A program made the translations under genes and the position numbers. Shown piece after piece: positions 1-12,909 of a DNA stretch of 64,000 nucleotides. The notes under the pieces were generated by a model. It did not search any database and was not told the origin of the DNA. It worked only from the letters and a program-made list of their open reading frames with translations. Positions within the stretch are counted from its first letter, which is position 1; the number at the start of each line of letters is the position of its first letter. Origin of the DNA: Cytidiella melzeri (taxonomy: Eukaryota > Basidiomycota > Agaricomycetes > Polyporales > Irpicaceae); the NCBI GenBank assembly GCA_022592445.1, contig JABYQR010000002.1, forward strand, positions 124,001 through 188,000, read 5' to 3'.

Positions 1-512
1 CAACAATCAACAGCACACATCCACAACAATACAACACATCACAACACACCTTGGCATCATCCTCTCCAAACGAAATTGGAGGAAGGAAGAAATTATGAAT
101 CTGACACCAGCAACAACAAAAACCAAAACCCCTCTTTGTAACACCTTGCCCACCGTTTTTCAAATCCCCCACCTAACCCACCCTCTCCTACGCTGCTTAC
201 TCTCTTTCTCCTTCCTCCACACCCACCCAATCACCCACCCACCTATTAACATAAATATAGAAAAAAGTTCATACTTCGTGTAATTCTCCAATAGTACGCG
301 TACCATCTCCCACGATTAAGTATACACAATATAACATTTGTTTTCCTCTTTCGTCGGTCGGAATTGGAATCGTCCCGCGTGTGAGAATGTGAGAGCGTTG
401 GTTGTTGACCAAGGGGATTAGATGTGAATGTGGGAGCGCGTAGTAAGTAGTTGGAGCTAAAGCATTGCGTTCCTAAATAATGTACACCAACCAGCAACAT
501 CATCCCCATAGT
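1..512. other. Intergenic, low complexity
   Basis: This stretch lies downstream of the OS-9 stop. The first 300 bases are rich in CA and C/T, with runs of ACAAC and CCCACC. I see no open frame with protein-like composition or credible splice sites. It may hold the 3' UTR of the OS-9 gene and flanking sequence of a gene left of the window. Confidence 0.5.
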
Positions 513-2650
513 CTACAACTCGTCCCTCCCCTGCCTCCTCTCCTCTCCCTTCTCCTCTTCATCCGCACCGGCAGCACCAGCAGCACCAGCAGTCGTCTTG
601 GGCTTCACATCATACCCCGCCGCACGCAACACCTCCTCCAACGACGCCGAACCCCCCTCCGACACCTCGTCCCCCCCAAACTCCACCGGCACCTCCACAA
701 ACGCCACGAGCCCCTCCCCGTCCTCGTCCTTGAACAAAAACTCGCCAGAACCTTCCAAGAAACCCTCGCCGTCGCCAGAAGCCATCAACTTCTCCAGCGC
801 CCTCTTCAGCAACTCGTTTTGCTTTGCTTTCAGCTCTTGCTTTGGCTTCTCTATCGCAGCACCTGCCTCTGTCTTCTCATTCTCGCCCTCACCACCACCA
901 CCACCACCACCACCACCACCAAGAGGAGGAGGAGCGATTCCAGCTGCAGCCTTGTTCTCACCATTGTTGTTGTTGACGTTGTTGTTGTTACCGTCCCTCT
1001 GTTTCTTAATCTTGATCGGGTACTCCCTCTCAGGCAAGTCCCTGTCGATCGCCTCGTACTCGAGTGGGGAGACAACCTCGCGACAACGGATGTACGTCTC
1101 TTCGTGCGCGTCCGTGCGCGAGCGGAACCCGGGCTCACCGCACAGCCGAGGGGTGGCGATGTGCAACACGTAGTGGCACGTCTGGGTCTCTTTGACGAAG
1201 AGGATGGTATCGGTCATCGTCATCGAGCAGTGGAACTGTGGAAAGAACGATGAAAGATCAGGCCGGGTTTCGTCATGCGAGAGAAGATGAAAGGATGAGA
1301 GAACGGTGTATTGGAAGTGGTACTGTTGGTTTTGAATGTGTGTGACCGCCCCATCCGCCAAGCCGCAGATTACGGACTTGGAGATGTGCCGTCAGATGCG
1401 AATCGGACATCATGAGCGAAACAACCATCTAGGAGGGACAGAAAAGCAGGGACCTCGGCGTCTGCTTTTGGCGTGAACACCGCACACAAACAACGCGAAG
1501 CAAATAAAAAAAGTAGGAGGAGATCTCATCTCTAAATCCCCAAACGCGGAGGTAGTAGCGAGTTTTGACAGAGTATGAGAAACGGATAAAGGTTGCCATC
1601 GCACACACACCTGAACTTCAATTTCACGTCTTCTGCCAATCTTCTCGCAGAACGTGCCGTCTCCCCACCGCTGAACGAGGTACCTGGACCCCGCGTTGCG
1701 CGCCAGCTCTATGTTGGCTGCTACAGCCGCCTCCTGGGCGACGGTGAGATCGGCACCTGGCTCCGGCGTCGGAGGCGCGCGCCCGAGCGTATAAGCTTCC
1801 CACTAGAAGGAACTGCACGTCAGGAGAGAGAGAAGGTTGATACCGGGAGCAAAGCTTACTTCAGTGTCCTCCTCTGGTTTGTATTCGCCTATATTTAGAG
1901 ACGGGTGAGCGGTGACATGAGAATAAAACGGCGGTCATTGTGTTTCTCACCGAGACGTTGCTGGTTTGGCTTTTGCAGTTCGTGGAACTGGCGGACGTGT
2001 GAGTTATGGCAGTAAGCGTAGGTGAACCATCCCTGCCGGTGCTATTTGGTCATGTGGGCTCAGCAGACTGCTCCGGTGAGAATGAGCTGATGGCATACGT
2101 ATAGGCAGCTTTCAGACAGTGGCTGCAGTAACGACCACGAATGCACGGGTGTCACGTCTGTCGTGGGTTCCTCAGCAGGCACCGGCGTACTCTCTGGCGG
2201 CGGCGGAGGAATCAAACAGAGAAAGGATGCCCGCGGGCCCATTTTCATTAGCTCGAGCTTGTAGCGCGAAGAAGGATCTGGCTGTGTATACAAAATGTGT
2301 ATCATAAGCACACCGACTACGTCTGAAGCGAAGGTGTGGGGACCGACTTCTGTCGCTGCTACGTGTCCATCTGCGTTCACCTGCTCGTCTGCACTGCCAC
2401 CGTCTATGCTCTTGAGCGGTGGTGTCCTCCACTGTTCGTCCTCTTGCCACGGCTGGTCCAGAAACTCGAGTTTCCCGCCGTGCAGCCCATTCTGAAGCCA
2501 GTTTTGTGCAGTTTCGTTCAGCAATGGTAGACCGTTAAGAAAGAGTACGTGATATTTTGGAAACGCGTGGGGATCCTCCGGTATGAGGTGGAGGCGTGCT
2601 GAGACAAGCGTCCACAAGGACAGCGGGAGGAGTGCGACGGGGGTGCGCAT
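513..2650 (-). CDS. YOS9: OS-9/Yos9-type ER lectin of glycoprotein ERAD (MRH domain)
   Basis: Predicted ER-lumen lectin that recognises trimmed N-glycans on misfolded glycoproteins and passes them to the Hrd1 ubiquitin ligase (family knowledge). Five exons close in phase: 2650-2099, 2032-1951, 1888-1860, 1802-1611 and 1235-513, giving about 525 residues. Residues 1-18 (MRTPVALLPLSLWTLVSA) look like a signal peptide. The MRH domain is spread over exons 2-5. It contains GWFTYAYCHNSHVRQFH, then EAYTLGRAP, then a long segment ending in RWGDGTFCEK, and finally FVKETQTCHYVLHIATPRLC. These carry the paired cysteines and the Q/R/E/Y sugar-binding positions expected of the family. The C-terminal part is low complexity (Asn runs and a ten-Gly run) and acidic. 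The protein ends in RDEL, a variant HDEL/KDEL retrieval signal that supports ER residence. Exon 5 is preceded by an unusually long intron of about 375 bp, so a further small exon there cannot be excluded. Confidence 0.9.
891..921. repeat. (ACC)n trinucleotide microsatellite in the OS-9 last exon
   Basis: About ten tandem ACC/CCA units on the plus strand. They are in frame on the minus strand and encode an uninterrupted run of about ten glycines between the MRH domain and the acidic tail. A repeat of this type is expected to vary in length between strains without breaking the frame. Confidence 0.9.
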
Positions 2651-3040
2651 TGTCGAGGTTGCAGAGAGACGTGTCCGAGGACGCGGTCGTGGCGAGTTTG
2701 TTCGGAGATTGAAGGAGAACGAAAGCTACAGGCGCCGCGACACTAGAAAAGGAAATGGGTACCTGATGCTGACGTAACCGTGAGCCGTTGCAGAGGAAGA
2801 ATGGATATATAATAATAACAAATCGCGGAATAATGAGAAGAAATGATTAATGCTGCGAATATTACGTACGTGCATGACAGAATTGTGTTGAATATTGGAA
2901 GAGCGATAATAAAACACCTGTTTTGGACGAGTTCCAACATTGCACGCGAGAGCAAACTGTATTAGCTGATTTATCGTTCAAAAAGAGGGTCCATTTCCCT
3001 TTCCCACCTCTCCTCGCCCCTCCTCCCCCGAACATCCACC
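2651..3040. promoter_or_regulatory. Shared divergent promoter interval, OS-9 (-) and AT-hook protein (+)
   Basis: About 390 bp separates the two start codons, which point away from each other. The middle is A/T-rich and the part next to the plus-strand gene is C/T-rich, as in many basidiomycete core promoters. I did not identify a specific regulator site. Confidence 0.5.
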
Positions 3041-3640
3041 ATGTCTTCCTCTGCGCGCGAGGACGTTGTCGACGACCCAAAGCTCGACGAGCTCGACGAG
3101 GCCGCAGTCGAGGCAGATACTGGTCAGTCGCGTTCTCGATCGTCATCTCCCAAGCGCTCGACACCCGGTACTAACTTGTTGTCCTCCCCCTCCCCCCCTC
3201 CCTACAGTCGTCCCTGCCGCAGAGCCCGTTAAGCGCAAGCGAGGTCGTCCCCCCGGCAGCAAAAACAAGAAGACCCTCGCTGCTCAAGCTGCAACCGCTG
3301 GTACCTCAACCGGCGCGGGCACTTCGGGCGAAACCCCAGTGAAGAGAGGAAGAGGCAGACCTCCCAAGGTGCGCCAGATCGTTTGCTGCCCCATAACTAG
3401 GAGCCCTGCGTTCTGATCTCACTGCATCTCTGACAGCGCAAGTCAGAGGAGGGTGCAGCTACCACTGCCACCACGGCCGATGGTGAGCCCCCGCAGAAGC
3501 GCAAGCGCGGTCGACCACCCAAGGCAAAGCCAGCTGCGCCTCCTGAAGACGCCTCTGGCGACGATGCCGCAGAGGACGATGGAGCCGACGAGGCGGCGCC
3601 GAAGAAGAAGCGAGGCAGGACTCGCAAGGACGCGTCTTAA
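3041..3640 (+). CDS. AT-hook (HMG-I/Y-like) chromatin protein
   Basis: Small nuclear DNA-binding protein that should contact the minor groove of A/T-rich DNA through AT-hooks. Three exons close in phase: 3041-3122, 3208-3368 and 3437-3640, giving 148 residues. Three canonical hooks are visible, KRKRGRPPGSK, VKRGRGRPPK and KRKRGRPPKAK. A fourth, degenerate basic repeat (KKKRGRTRK) lies just before the C-terminus (KDAS). The N-terminus and the linkers are acidic and Ala/Thr-rich, and no other fold is evident. The ATG at 3041 sits in a good context (caccATG) and opens with MSSSARED. The architecture matches the short multi-hook HMGA-like proteins of fungi. No close ortholog can be named from sequence alone. 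Confidence 0.88.
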
Positions 3641-4502
3641 CCGATCCCCACGTCCTATCTGCCCTTATTTCGTTGCTCGCAATTCCTGCGCAACCTGATT
3701 TGTTTTTCTCTCATCCTGTGCGTGCGTCGCCTGTAACCATCAACGACCCTTATCACGTCCCTCGTTCCCCTCATTTCCGCTTCTCATTTTCCTTCTGATA
3801 TTTCCAACGTCCTGTTGTCCTCTTTTTTTTTATTAATCCCGGTCCTATGCTCATGTATCCTACCACCCGTATCACCTACTTGCTATCGTTGTTTCTGAAT
3901 TTCTTACCCTTTGGTTGTAGCCAGCTCGTTTCTCGTTTTGTCTAAGGATCTATCGCGCGTGAAATGATGATCACCCTCACCTACGTATCCACCCAATTAT
4001 TTCCTTCGGCTGCAGTATATAATGGCATTTCTCCCATGGCAGGGACTGCATTTCCGCATGGACTTGATCACAGCAAAAAGGAGATCCCCAGCGAACCGCC
4101 GACCTAGTTACTCCGAAAAATCCCACATAATGTCCTAAACGTATCGAACAGGCCAGAGTCGAGTCCTCTCTCGCCGACGCAGCTGCACACAATCGGCATA
4201 TCTAACACATCGCTCACACTTGTTGCATGGCAGGAGCACTGAGTCAGCCTCCCGCGAATATGCCATGGGGGTGCCTCATGCCCAACAAAACAACATAAAA
4301 CAATTATCTCCATTCTATTGCAACAGTCCGTAACGCCGGTGCCACATCTTCATTTACGTCCTCAGCGTCTGTTCAGTTTCAAACTAAAGATGAAAACAAA
4401 AACACAAAAAAACAACCCTCACCCACTTCCATCCTACTACTACTACTAACCACTCTTTACCTGTCTTGCAGAAAGAGGAGAAAAGCGTCCCATATTTTTT
4501 GT
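3641..4502. other. Convergent intergenic stretch (3' UTRs)
   Basis: Lies between the stop codons of the AT-hook gene (+) and the kynurenine monooxygenase gene (-). The first part is T/C-rich with T runs, as expected for a 3' UTR and polyadenylation region. The short frames here have no protein-like features. I see no RNA gene. Confidence 0.5.
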
Positions 4503-6576
<2,074 letters not shown>

Positions 6577-7097
6577 AGCTCACTGAGCAACCCGACGACG
6601 CCGCCTGCTTTCCAAAGCAACAACAGTACACACCTCTCAATTTTCACTGATATTCAAGAATTAGACTGGAGCCAGAAAGGCAATCCGCACACTCACGCTT
6701 GTGTGGCAGCAGGAACGCGACTGACGGTTAGATGAATAAACAAAGTGTAGGGCGTGGGCGTGAGTGACGTTTTTGATCCAAGCTGTCAATTTGTCCCGAG
6801 TCCCCCGGCGCTTGGTTTCGGCGATTACAGTGAAAGGCGGGACATCCGGATCAAATTTCCACAAATGCCTCCGTCCGGAGGCCCGACACGCTGGCTAACA
6901 AATCTCCGGGCTTCTCGGGTTTTAGTAACATTCAAGTCACAACACGACCCTACAGCAGTTCACGTCGACTAACCCAGGCACCTCAAACGCCTGCAAAACC
7001 GTCGGAAGTATTACTTGCATGAGAACGATAGTAGTAGCGCTACAAACGAATTTTTCTATACATCATAATAAACACCTATACGCACAAAACAAGTAGA
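6577..7097. other. Intergenic, 5' region of KMO and 3' region of PP4
   Basis: About 520 bp between the start of the kynurenine monooxygenase gene and the stop of the PP4 gene, both on the minus strand. It should hold the KMO promoter and the PP4 3' UTR. No open frame here is protein-like. Confidence 0.5.
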
Positions 7098-8463
7098 TCA
7101 CAAAAAGTAATCTGCTGGTGGACGTTTGGCAGGAACAGATCGTATGTCCTACACAACAAACATTCAGTTGAGCCATTTTTTCCAAAGTCTCGGATGAGGG
7201 AGTGCCATACCGGCGGAGCGTGCGCAAACACTTTGTATTCTTGACCAAGATGTTCGTCCAACTCCAGTATTGATGCTACATTTCCGCAGCTAAATCAGAC
7301 AGAAAAAGTCAGCCCCATCCAAGCAGAGCGGCCGTACAACGTACCGGTAGCAGTAATTCGGTGCACTCCACACGGTAACGATAGTACTATCGAACATCAG
7401 CTTGTATCCCTCCATGGCAAGCTGATGTGCTCGTGCAATGAGGTCAATAGCATTGTGGTGCGCAAAGGCCTTGGTGATGTCGGCACCGAATAGGAAACCT
7501 GCCCCTCGAGGAGATAGACCCCACCCACTGATATCTGAAAATATTTTCAAGCTTGAACTCGGCCCAAACGCGATTTACCCTAAAAATGAAACTCACCATC
7601 GGGATCTGACCATAACAGGTCACACATTGGTCCGTCGTGAGGAACCTCCTGTTTCCTGTCTATACTTCGTATCTGTACACAAGAAACATTCCATGATCAG
7701 CGTGTTAGCTGCAGTACAAAAGTATCGAATTAAACATACCTGATCAATCCCTTGTAAAGCAGGGCTGAGTCCTCCGTGCACGCAAAAGACTCTTCCATCC
7801 ACAACTGCTCCCAACGCAAGATAATCAAACACTTCGCAACACCATCTCCAGACATTGCTACTCCCGTACTTCCTCTGACACTCGTCGTAGAAGCCGTAAA
7901 CTTGTGTAATTTGTCGAGACTCGTGGTTCCCGCGGATGAGAGTCATGCGTTCAGGGTATCGGACTTTGAGGGCGAGCAGGAGTAAAAACGTTTCGACGCT
8001 GTAGAACCCTCTGTCCACGAAATCACCTAGAACGACGATACATAATAATAAGTTAGGTGAATATCAGTGATAGTCGAGAGGTGACGAACCCATGAATAGG
8101 TAATTGGTGTCTGGACAAGGTCCTCCTACCTTGAAGAGCTCCATCATATCCCAGAACTGTCCATGGATGTCCCCGCATATCTACAGCACCAAACAAGGTT
8201 TCAAAGCATCCATACCAGACGATGGACAGGTAAAGCAAAGGAACGTACTGTCACAGGAGAGTCCACAACCTGAACATTCGCCTCTTCAATCAAGATTTCC
8301 CTCGCCTTGATACACAGCCGCTTGACCTCGTCTTCGGTGATAATTTCGCAACGGATGAGCTGTGCAATCTGTCTGGGCGTATTCAGTATTCCGTGGACCT
8401 GCGCAGGTGAAAGTAGCAGCAGTAAGAAGTGGAAAGCTCTCACCTGTCCAGGTCACTGGGCAT
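7098..8463 (-). CDS. PPH3: Serine/threonine protein phosphatase 4 catalytic subunit
   Basis: PP2A-family metallophosphatase; PP4 acts in the DNA damage response and checkpoint recovery. Eight exons close in phase: 8463-8444, 8372-8249, 8180-8090, 8026-7740, 7672-7597, 7534-7345, 7289-7211 and 7148-7098, giving 305 residues (PP4c is about 307). All metal and catalytic signatures are present: [11 protein letters not shown] (GDxHG), [11 protein letters not shown] (GDxVDRG) and [10 protein letters not shown] (GNHE). SRAHQLxMEGY appears here as [12 protein letters not shown], and the protein ends in DYFL, the tail that is methylated in PP2A-type enzymes. The choice of PP4 over PP2A or PP6 rests on [32 protein letters not shown] and the [20 protein letters not shown] segment. 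Exon 1 codes only six full residues (MPSDLD), matching the family's SDLDRQIEQL start. Confidence 0.95.
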
Positions 8464-9741
8464 TTTGTATGTGAAGTACAGTGCTCCTCGTTTTCACTAG
8501 TCGTTCTCCCTCCAGACTCGCTGGGAATCTATTTCACGTTTTGTGGAGAAAATCAAGGTCAAAGTTTGAGTGAGCACGAGCAGGAGCACACGACTTGGCG
8601 AAAGTAGCACTACTAGTAGTCTTCAGAGGCGAAATGTAGTGAGACGCCCAAGTGCGCTGCCAGCTGCACGTACTTTCATACATAATATAATCATCTGGCT
8701 CCGGGTTCACAGGTCTACTGCTCAAGTACGATGGAGTCTATAGGCGTTAGTCTCAACATAGCACTCTCCAGTGCAGGCCTGACGACTTGACATATAAGTA
8801 GTCTATCGCGCTTGTGTAAGTGCAGTACATTGTTCTGATTTACATGTCGCTCATACTCCATCAGCAACGTATCCCTGCGATGGTCAATAAAACTCCAACC
8901 AACGATCTACAGGGATCAGCGTGCTGCGTCTGCGGACTTTAGGCCCGACACCACGTCGCTATGCAGTTGCCACAGCAATCTTCGTGGTCCACGAATGAGC
9001 AGGGATTGCCTGCCATACAGTACCTAGGTACGCGTATCACGCGTTTCACACTGTCATTTTCGGCCAATGTCAACTGACTGTACCTGCCAGTAAGTATCAG
9101 GCTTTGATAGACTCCGTCACGGTGTATACTGCGCCGCCGTTTTCCGAACTCATACCTCGAAACGCGCGTACTACGCGCTGCCGTTCTCTCTAAGAGCAAC
9201 AGAATGGGCCAGGGCGGAGACACAGGGCATAGCCACTGTGGATGTAGTGTGGCCTCTAAGTTGTCTTTCGGATCTGACATCTCTCGGTGCGTTTACGATT
9301 CTAATGTGCCTGGGCCCCATGTATGAGTGCTGACGATACACTTCACCAGAAACACCGCACACAAAGGGGAGCAGACCCAAGCATATCTTGTGCCCTTCTC
9401 TAGAAAAAAGGTATGGCACTACGAGCTCCCACTGGCACGGTTCTTGACGACTTACAGGACTTTGGGCTAGTTTATAGGTAGTTGACGGTACAGCGCTATG
9501 TGGCACATCATTTCAACCACAAAGCCGCGCGCCGGAGAAGCGCAAGCTGCGATATGACACTTTGCATCAATAATAATGATTTCGCCCACATTGAGAATCT
9601 ACACGCTTTTCGGTTAGTAGACACAATGAGGCTGCAGCACAGGTTTGGAAACGTCAGGTCGCTGTCGCCCTGTGTGTGTGTAGTATAAGAAACGCTCAGT
9701 AGAAGATACACATCCGCAGCTCTCTTTCCCTCTCCTTTCTG
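8464..9741. other. Intergenic, no confident gene
   Basis: About 1.3 kb between the PP4 start and the membrane-protein gene. Several short frames exist on both strands but none shows a domain. A minus-strand frame ending at 8939 finishes with a cysteine-rich tail (residues NPCSFVDHEDCCGNC and on to WCRA). No signal peptide or good splice chain could be joined to it. Confidence 0.4.
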
Positions 9742-11284
9742 ATGGTCGACTTTTTTGAAGCTGCGTTCACCAACCTCTGGGGTATCGCGGTTGTGTTTTC
9801 GTCGGTCAGTGCTTTGTTTGGTGCGTAGCCTCAACCACACTCTGTTCCCGATTCCGTACGCTCATCAGAACATGGTGCAACAGGTGTATATATTGTGCTC
9901 TTTATCCTGGCAGCATGGGCCTCTTCACGACGACAGGGAAAATGCCATAAGTGTCTTCCTATTATATCATGGCTACTGTAGGTCTCGCCTTTTGAAAACT
10001 AACAAATGTCTGTTGAGGCGTTGATGAACCAGATTTATTGACTTGGCGTTACACTACACCACACGGATCCTGTTCTTCGTCCAAGCTCGCAATCCGGATC
10101 CACCGGGAGATGAAGAGGCACGATGGACCATACCGTTACTTTTCTTAGGAAGGTCCGTAAAGTAGCGTGGAAACATCACACAACACTGATTGTTCACAAT
10201 AACCAGTATCAGTGTCACTGTAGCTGTAAGTACTTTTCTTGTTTACTCTGAACGCTGACGACCACAACGCGCTGTGCAGGGACTGCTTTCTGATGGTCTT
10301 GTTGCCTGGCGCTTCTACGTCATATACGAGCATAAGAGATGGGCCTTGTACGGGCCAGCAACGGCAGTTGCTATTAATGCTAGTACGTACCAATGCTCGC
10401 CTCTACTCCTATCATATTTGACAAAATGATTCTTAGTCCTGGGCTTCTCGGGGGATATCCAGTATCTGCTCAGTGAAGGAGACGGCGGACAAATATTCAA
10501 CAACCACCTCCAAGTGGCGTTCAAAACCACGGCGGCATGGGGCTATTGCATGCTTGCTATCAACGCGGTGCTGACTGCAGCTATTATTGGCAAGATTATG
10601 TATGTGTCATGCACAACTTGTCGTCGTCTCAATCTTCAATGCTGAAGATATCCCCAGTTATGTTGCTCTCAAGATGAGCAAACTGCACTCCGACGCAGGA
10701 TCCCGAATCCCTTACCATGCGATTGTCGAGGCCATCGTTGAATCGGCCTTTATCAACTTCCTCGGAATTCTGTTGTACGAGATAGCGACTTTCGCTCCGA
10801 CTGGTAACGTCGAGGTGAGCATCCGCTTGTGTGCCCCGTCTCACGCACATCTCTAACTGAGATGCGAAACCCAGACCGACTTTGGCGTCGGATATGTCTT
10901 CTTCTGTATCCTCCCCATGTTCTTCGTAAGTAGCCATTCATCGAACGGTTGGAATCTATCCTCACCTCGTATACCATCCAGGGCATTTCTCAGTGCCTGA
11001 TCACGGTCCGACTCTGCCTCTTCCAAGACACGAGCCCTGAGTTGACGTTGCCGACCACAAGCAAGCTTGTTTTCGCGCACAGCCAGAGCAGCTCTATCGC
11101 CACCAGGAGCTCTCGTACCCGCTCCAGTAGCTCCAGCCAAGGTATCGAGCTCCCCCAGATTCCCCTAACGTCCCAATTTCACGAAGAATGTCCTTTCAGT
11201 GCATGCGTCGCCAAAAGCATTGAGGAGAACCTGGCTTGTCGCGTAGCGGGCTACGGGGATACGAAGGCAATCGTTGTTGTATAA
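9742..11284 (+). CDS. Multi-span integral membrane protein (basidiomycete-type, function unknown)
   Basis: I do not know its function. Nine exons close in phase: 9742-9820, 9884-9977, 10033-10152, 10213-10225, 10280-10382, 10437-10599, 10658-10814, 10875-10925 and 10982-11284, giving about 360 residues. Hydrophobic spans include the regions around VYIVLFILAAWA, IPLLFLGSVTVAG, YCMLAINAVLTAAIIGKIM, ESAFINFLGILLYEIATFA and VGYVFFCILPMFF. This is consistent with about seven helices. The motif VAWRFYVIYEHKRWALYGPA matches the WRxYxxW pattern I associate with a very large, uncharacterised membrane family of mushroom-forming fungi. The C-terminus is a soluble Ser/Thr-rich tail. Exon 4 is only 13 nt, inferred from splice sites and phase. 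A fungal pheromone receptor is less likely because the Ste3 hallmarks are missing. Confidence 0.75.
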
Positions 11285-11775
11285 GTGAAGTGTTGTATTT
11301 ACGACTCAAATGAGGCTCGATGTCCCTCCTTTTGTATTTACGTATTACGCTAAAGCATAAGTTCCCAACAGGACGCTGAACACCTTCGTGGGCCGCGCAC
11401 AGCGCGGCATTCGGTGATTACCTTCACGGTGTGCGCTGGTGCCAGTGAGCGTGCGTTGCGCCTTCGCTTTTAGCATACGAGCTCTACGTCGTAACACTGA
11501 CTTTGACTACCTCAGGCAATGCACGCACTACTGCCTTTGTGCAGACCTGGGAACTGCTCACCGTAACGTAGCGCATGCCAGCGATGGTCGATAAACCTTG
11601 ACACTGAGTAAGAGAATAGTGCGTGAAACCTGAACGTAAAGTCGCTGACACCACTGACATGAGGTATACTGTAGATGACTTTGCTGAATAGATAATGAGA
11701 TTGACACTTCAAATCAACAGCATTGTACATCGTACACAACATTGGCGTGTCTGCACCACATAAAGCGTAAAGAGG
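11285..11775. other. Intergenic, no gene seen
   Basis: Downstream of the membrane-protein gene and downstream of the first cysteine-rich gene on the other strand. Short frames only. A stretch around 11575-11600 weakly resembles one around 8872-8895. Confidence 0.4.
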
Positions 11776-12165
11776 TCATGAAACAGGTCTAGGTAAATAT
11801 TTAAACAACGCAGAAACCAACAACGATCCAACAAACACTATCAACACCACCGCGAGAATATTGTCGTCAACGCCAAATTTGACATCGCAGCTGGCGCAAC
11901 ATATTTCTGACTCCACGCTGGGGCAAGCGCAAGACATGGAGCATCCAGAGCAGCTTATTCGCTTTTGTGGTTTGTCTGTCTGATTTTCAACGGATTGCTG
12001 CTTGTCGTGCGGGTTGTACTGAATTGCCAGCGTGCGGAGCTACGTCGAGTCGATGATTAGTTGGATTCAAGCTCGCGGCAGCGTTGACTCCAAATGCTCA
12101 CTATAGTGTGGCAAATCGGGACTTGTTGGTACTGGGTGGTAGTATCCTGACTCTAAGTCTGGCAT
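11776..12165 (-). CDS. Small cysteine-rich protein with C-terminal membrane span (copy A)
   Basis: Unrecognised family. The start at 12165 gives MPDLESGYYHPVPTSPDLPH, clearly related to the start of the neighbour at 12909 (MADLKSGNYQPVSG). After one intron, whose ends I could not fix, the last exon reads through KRISCSGCSMSCACPSVE and on through SEICCASCDVKFG. It has nine cysteines in about 22 residues. A roughly 17-residue hydrophobic helix (LAVVLIVFVGSLLVSAL) follows, with a short basic tail before the stop at 11776-11778. The layout is a short polar N-terminus, a Cys cluster, one span and a very short tail. This suggests a tail-anchored or single-pass protein with the Cys cluster at the membrane surface. 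One intron choice consistent with phase runs from a GTGAGC donor near 12101 to an acceptor ending GACAG near 11984. Total length would be about 80-100 residues. Confidence 0.5.
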
Positions 12166-12544
12166 GTTGTGCGAAGGCGAAGGTGAGTGTTGGTTATAAG
12201 GGCTGGCCACTGCGGGATTTATATACAAACGCGGCACTGCTGCTTTCCGAATATGGGCATCCGCTCACATTTCGAATTCAGACTCCGGCCGATCATACTA
12301 GGGGGCCGTCGAACTGTCGCATTGCAAGACTCCGTCCCCGAAACGTACAGGAAAACTATGCATCGCTATGCATTCATTGTCGATTATAATCATAAAAATC
12401 CGAGTATTTACTAGTATTACTAGTCAGAATTGACGTTGAACATCGTCCAGAAGAATTGTAAGTACTAGCAAATAGTATCGGTGCGCATGAAGGTCCTCAC
12501 TAGTATAATTGCACGCTCGAGATAAAAAGCGGAAGCTGGGGAAG

Positions 12545-12909
12545 TCATACGAAGCGTATAAACACCAAGCAAAGCAACAGCATTACCAGAAACAGTCCCA
12601 TTGCAGGAATAAACTCCACAAGGTTTGACTTCATGGTACAGTTGCAGCACAGGGAACCGCACTCGCATTCAGGGGGACTCTGCCACTTTGAATCCTTTGA
12701 TTCGAATGTTCCGCCTTGGCCAGACGTAACTGCCATTCGTTTGGGTGTTGGCTGCGACTGCTTAGCTTGAGTGCTGGTAGCCGTAGTCGGGGCTGTTGAG
12801 AGGATAAGCTAGGGTCGCGGCAGTGTACTTTGACAACCAGCTCACCAGACTGCGGTTCGCTAGAGCTTCCTGATACTGGTTGGTAGTTTCCTGATTTTAA
12901 GTCTGCCAT
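12545..12909 (-). CDS. Small cysteine-rich protein with C-terminal membrane span (copy B)
   Basis: Paralog of the gene just downstream (copy A), separated from it by 379 bp. Two exons close in phase: 12909-12846 and 12792-12545, giving 103 residues. It begins MADLKSGNYQPVSGSSSEP. A Ser/Thr/Gln-rich linker follows, then the cluster PPECECGSLCCNCTMKSN (C-x-C-x3-CC-x-C). The C-terminus is a hydrophobic helix (FIPAMGLFLVMLLLCLVFIR) ending FV. Both copies share the N-terminal motif MxDLxSGxYxPV and the order linker, Cys cluster, span. The cysteine spacing differs between them, so the pair is old or fast-evolving. No signal peptide is present. I cannot assign a function. The CYSTM-type stress proteins have a comparable layout, but there the cysteines lie inside the membrane segment. 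Confidence 0.6.

Noticed and set aside
480..1253. Long plus-strand open frame opposite the last OS-9 exon
   Set aside because: It is a shadow of the GC-rich OS-9 exon: very Leu/Arg/His-rich, with Leu and Thr runs from the same microsatellite and no domain.
2060..2098. Read-through end of OS-9 exon 1 (residues after SCLY)
   Set aside because: A GTATGC donor at 2098 and a CAG acceptor at 2033 restore the MRH domain sequence, so the read-through residues are intronic.
8872..11600. Similar short stretches flanking the membrane-protein gene (around 8872 and 11575, GCGATGGTC-A/G-ATAAA)
   Set aside because: The match is only about 15 bases with mismatches and does not extend. It is too weak to call a flanking repeat or element border.
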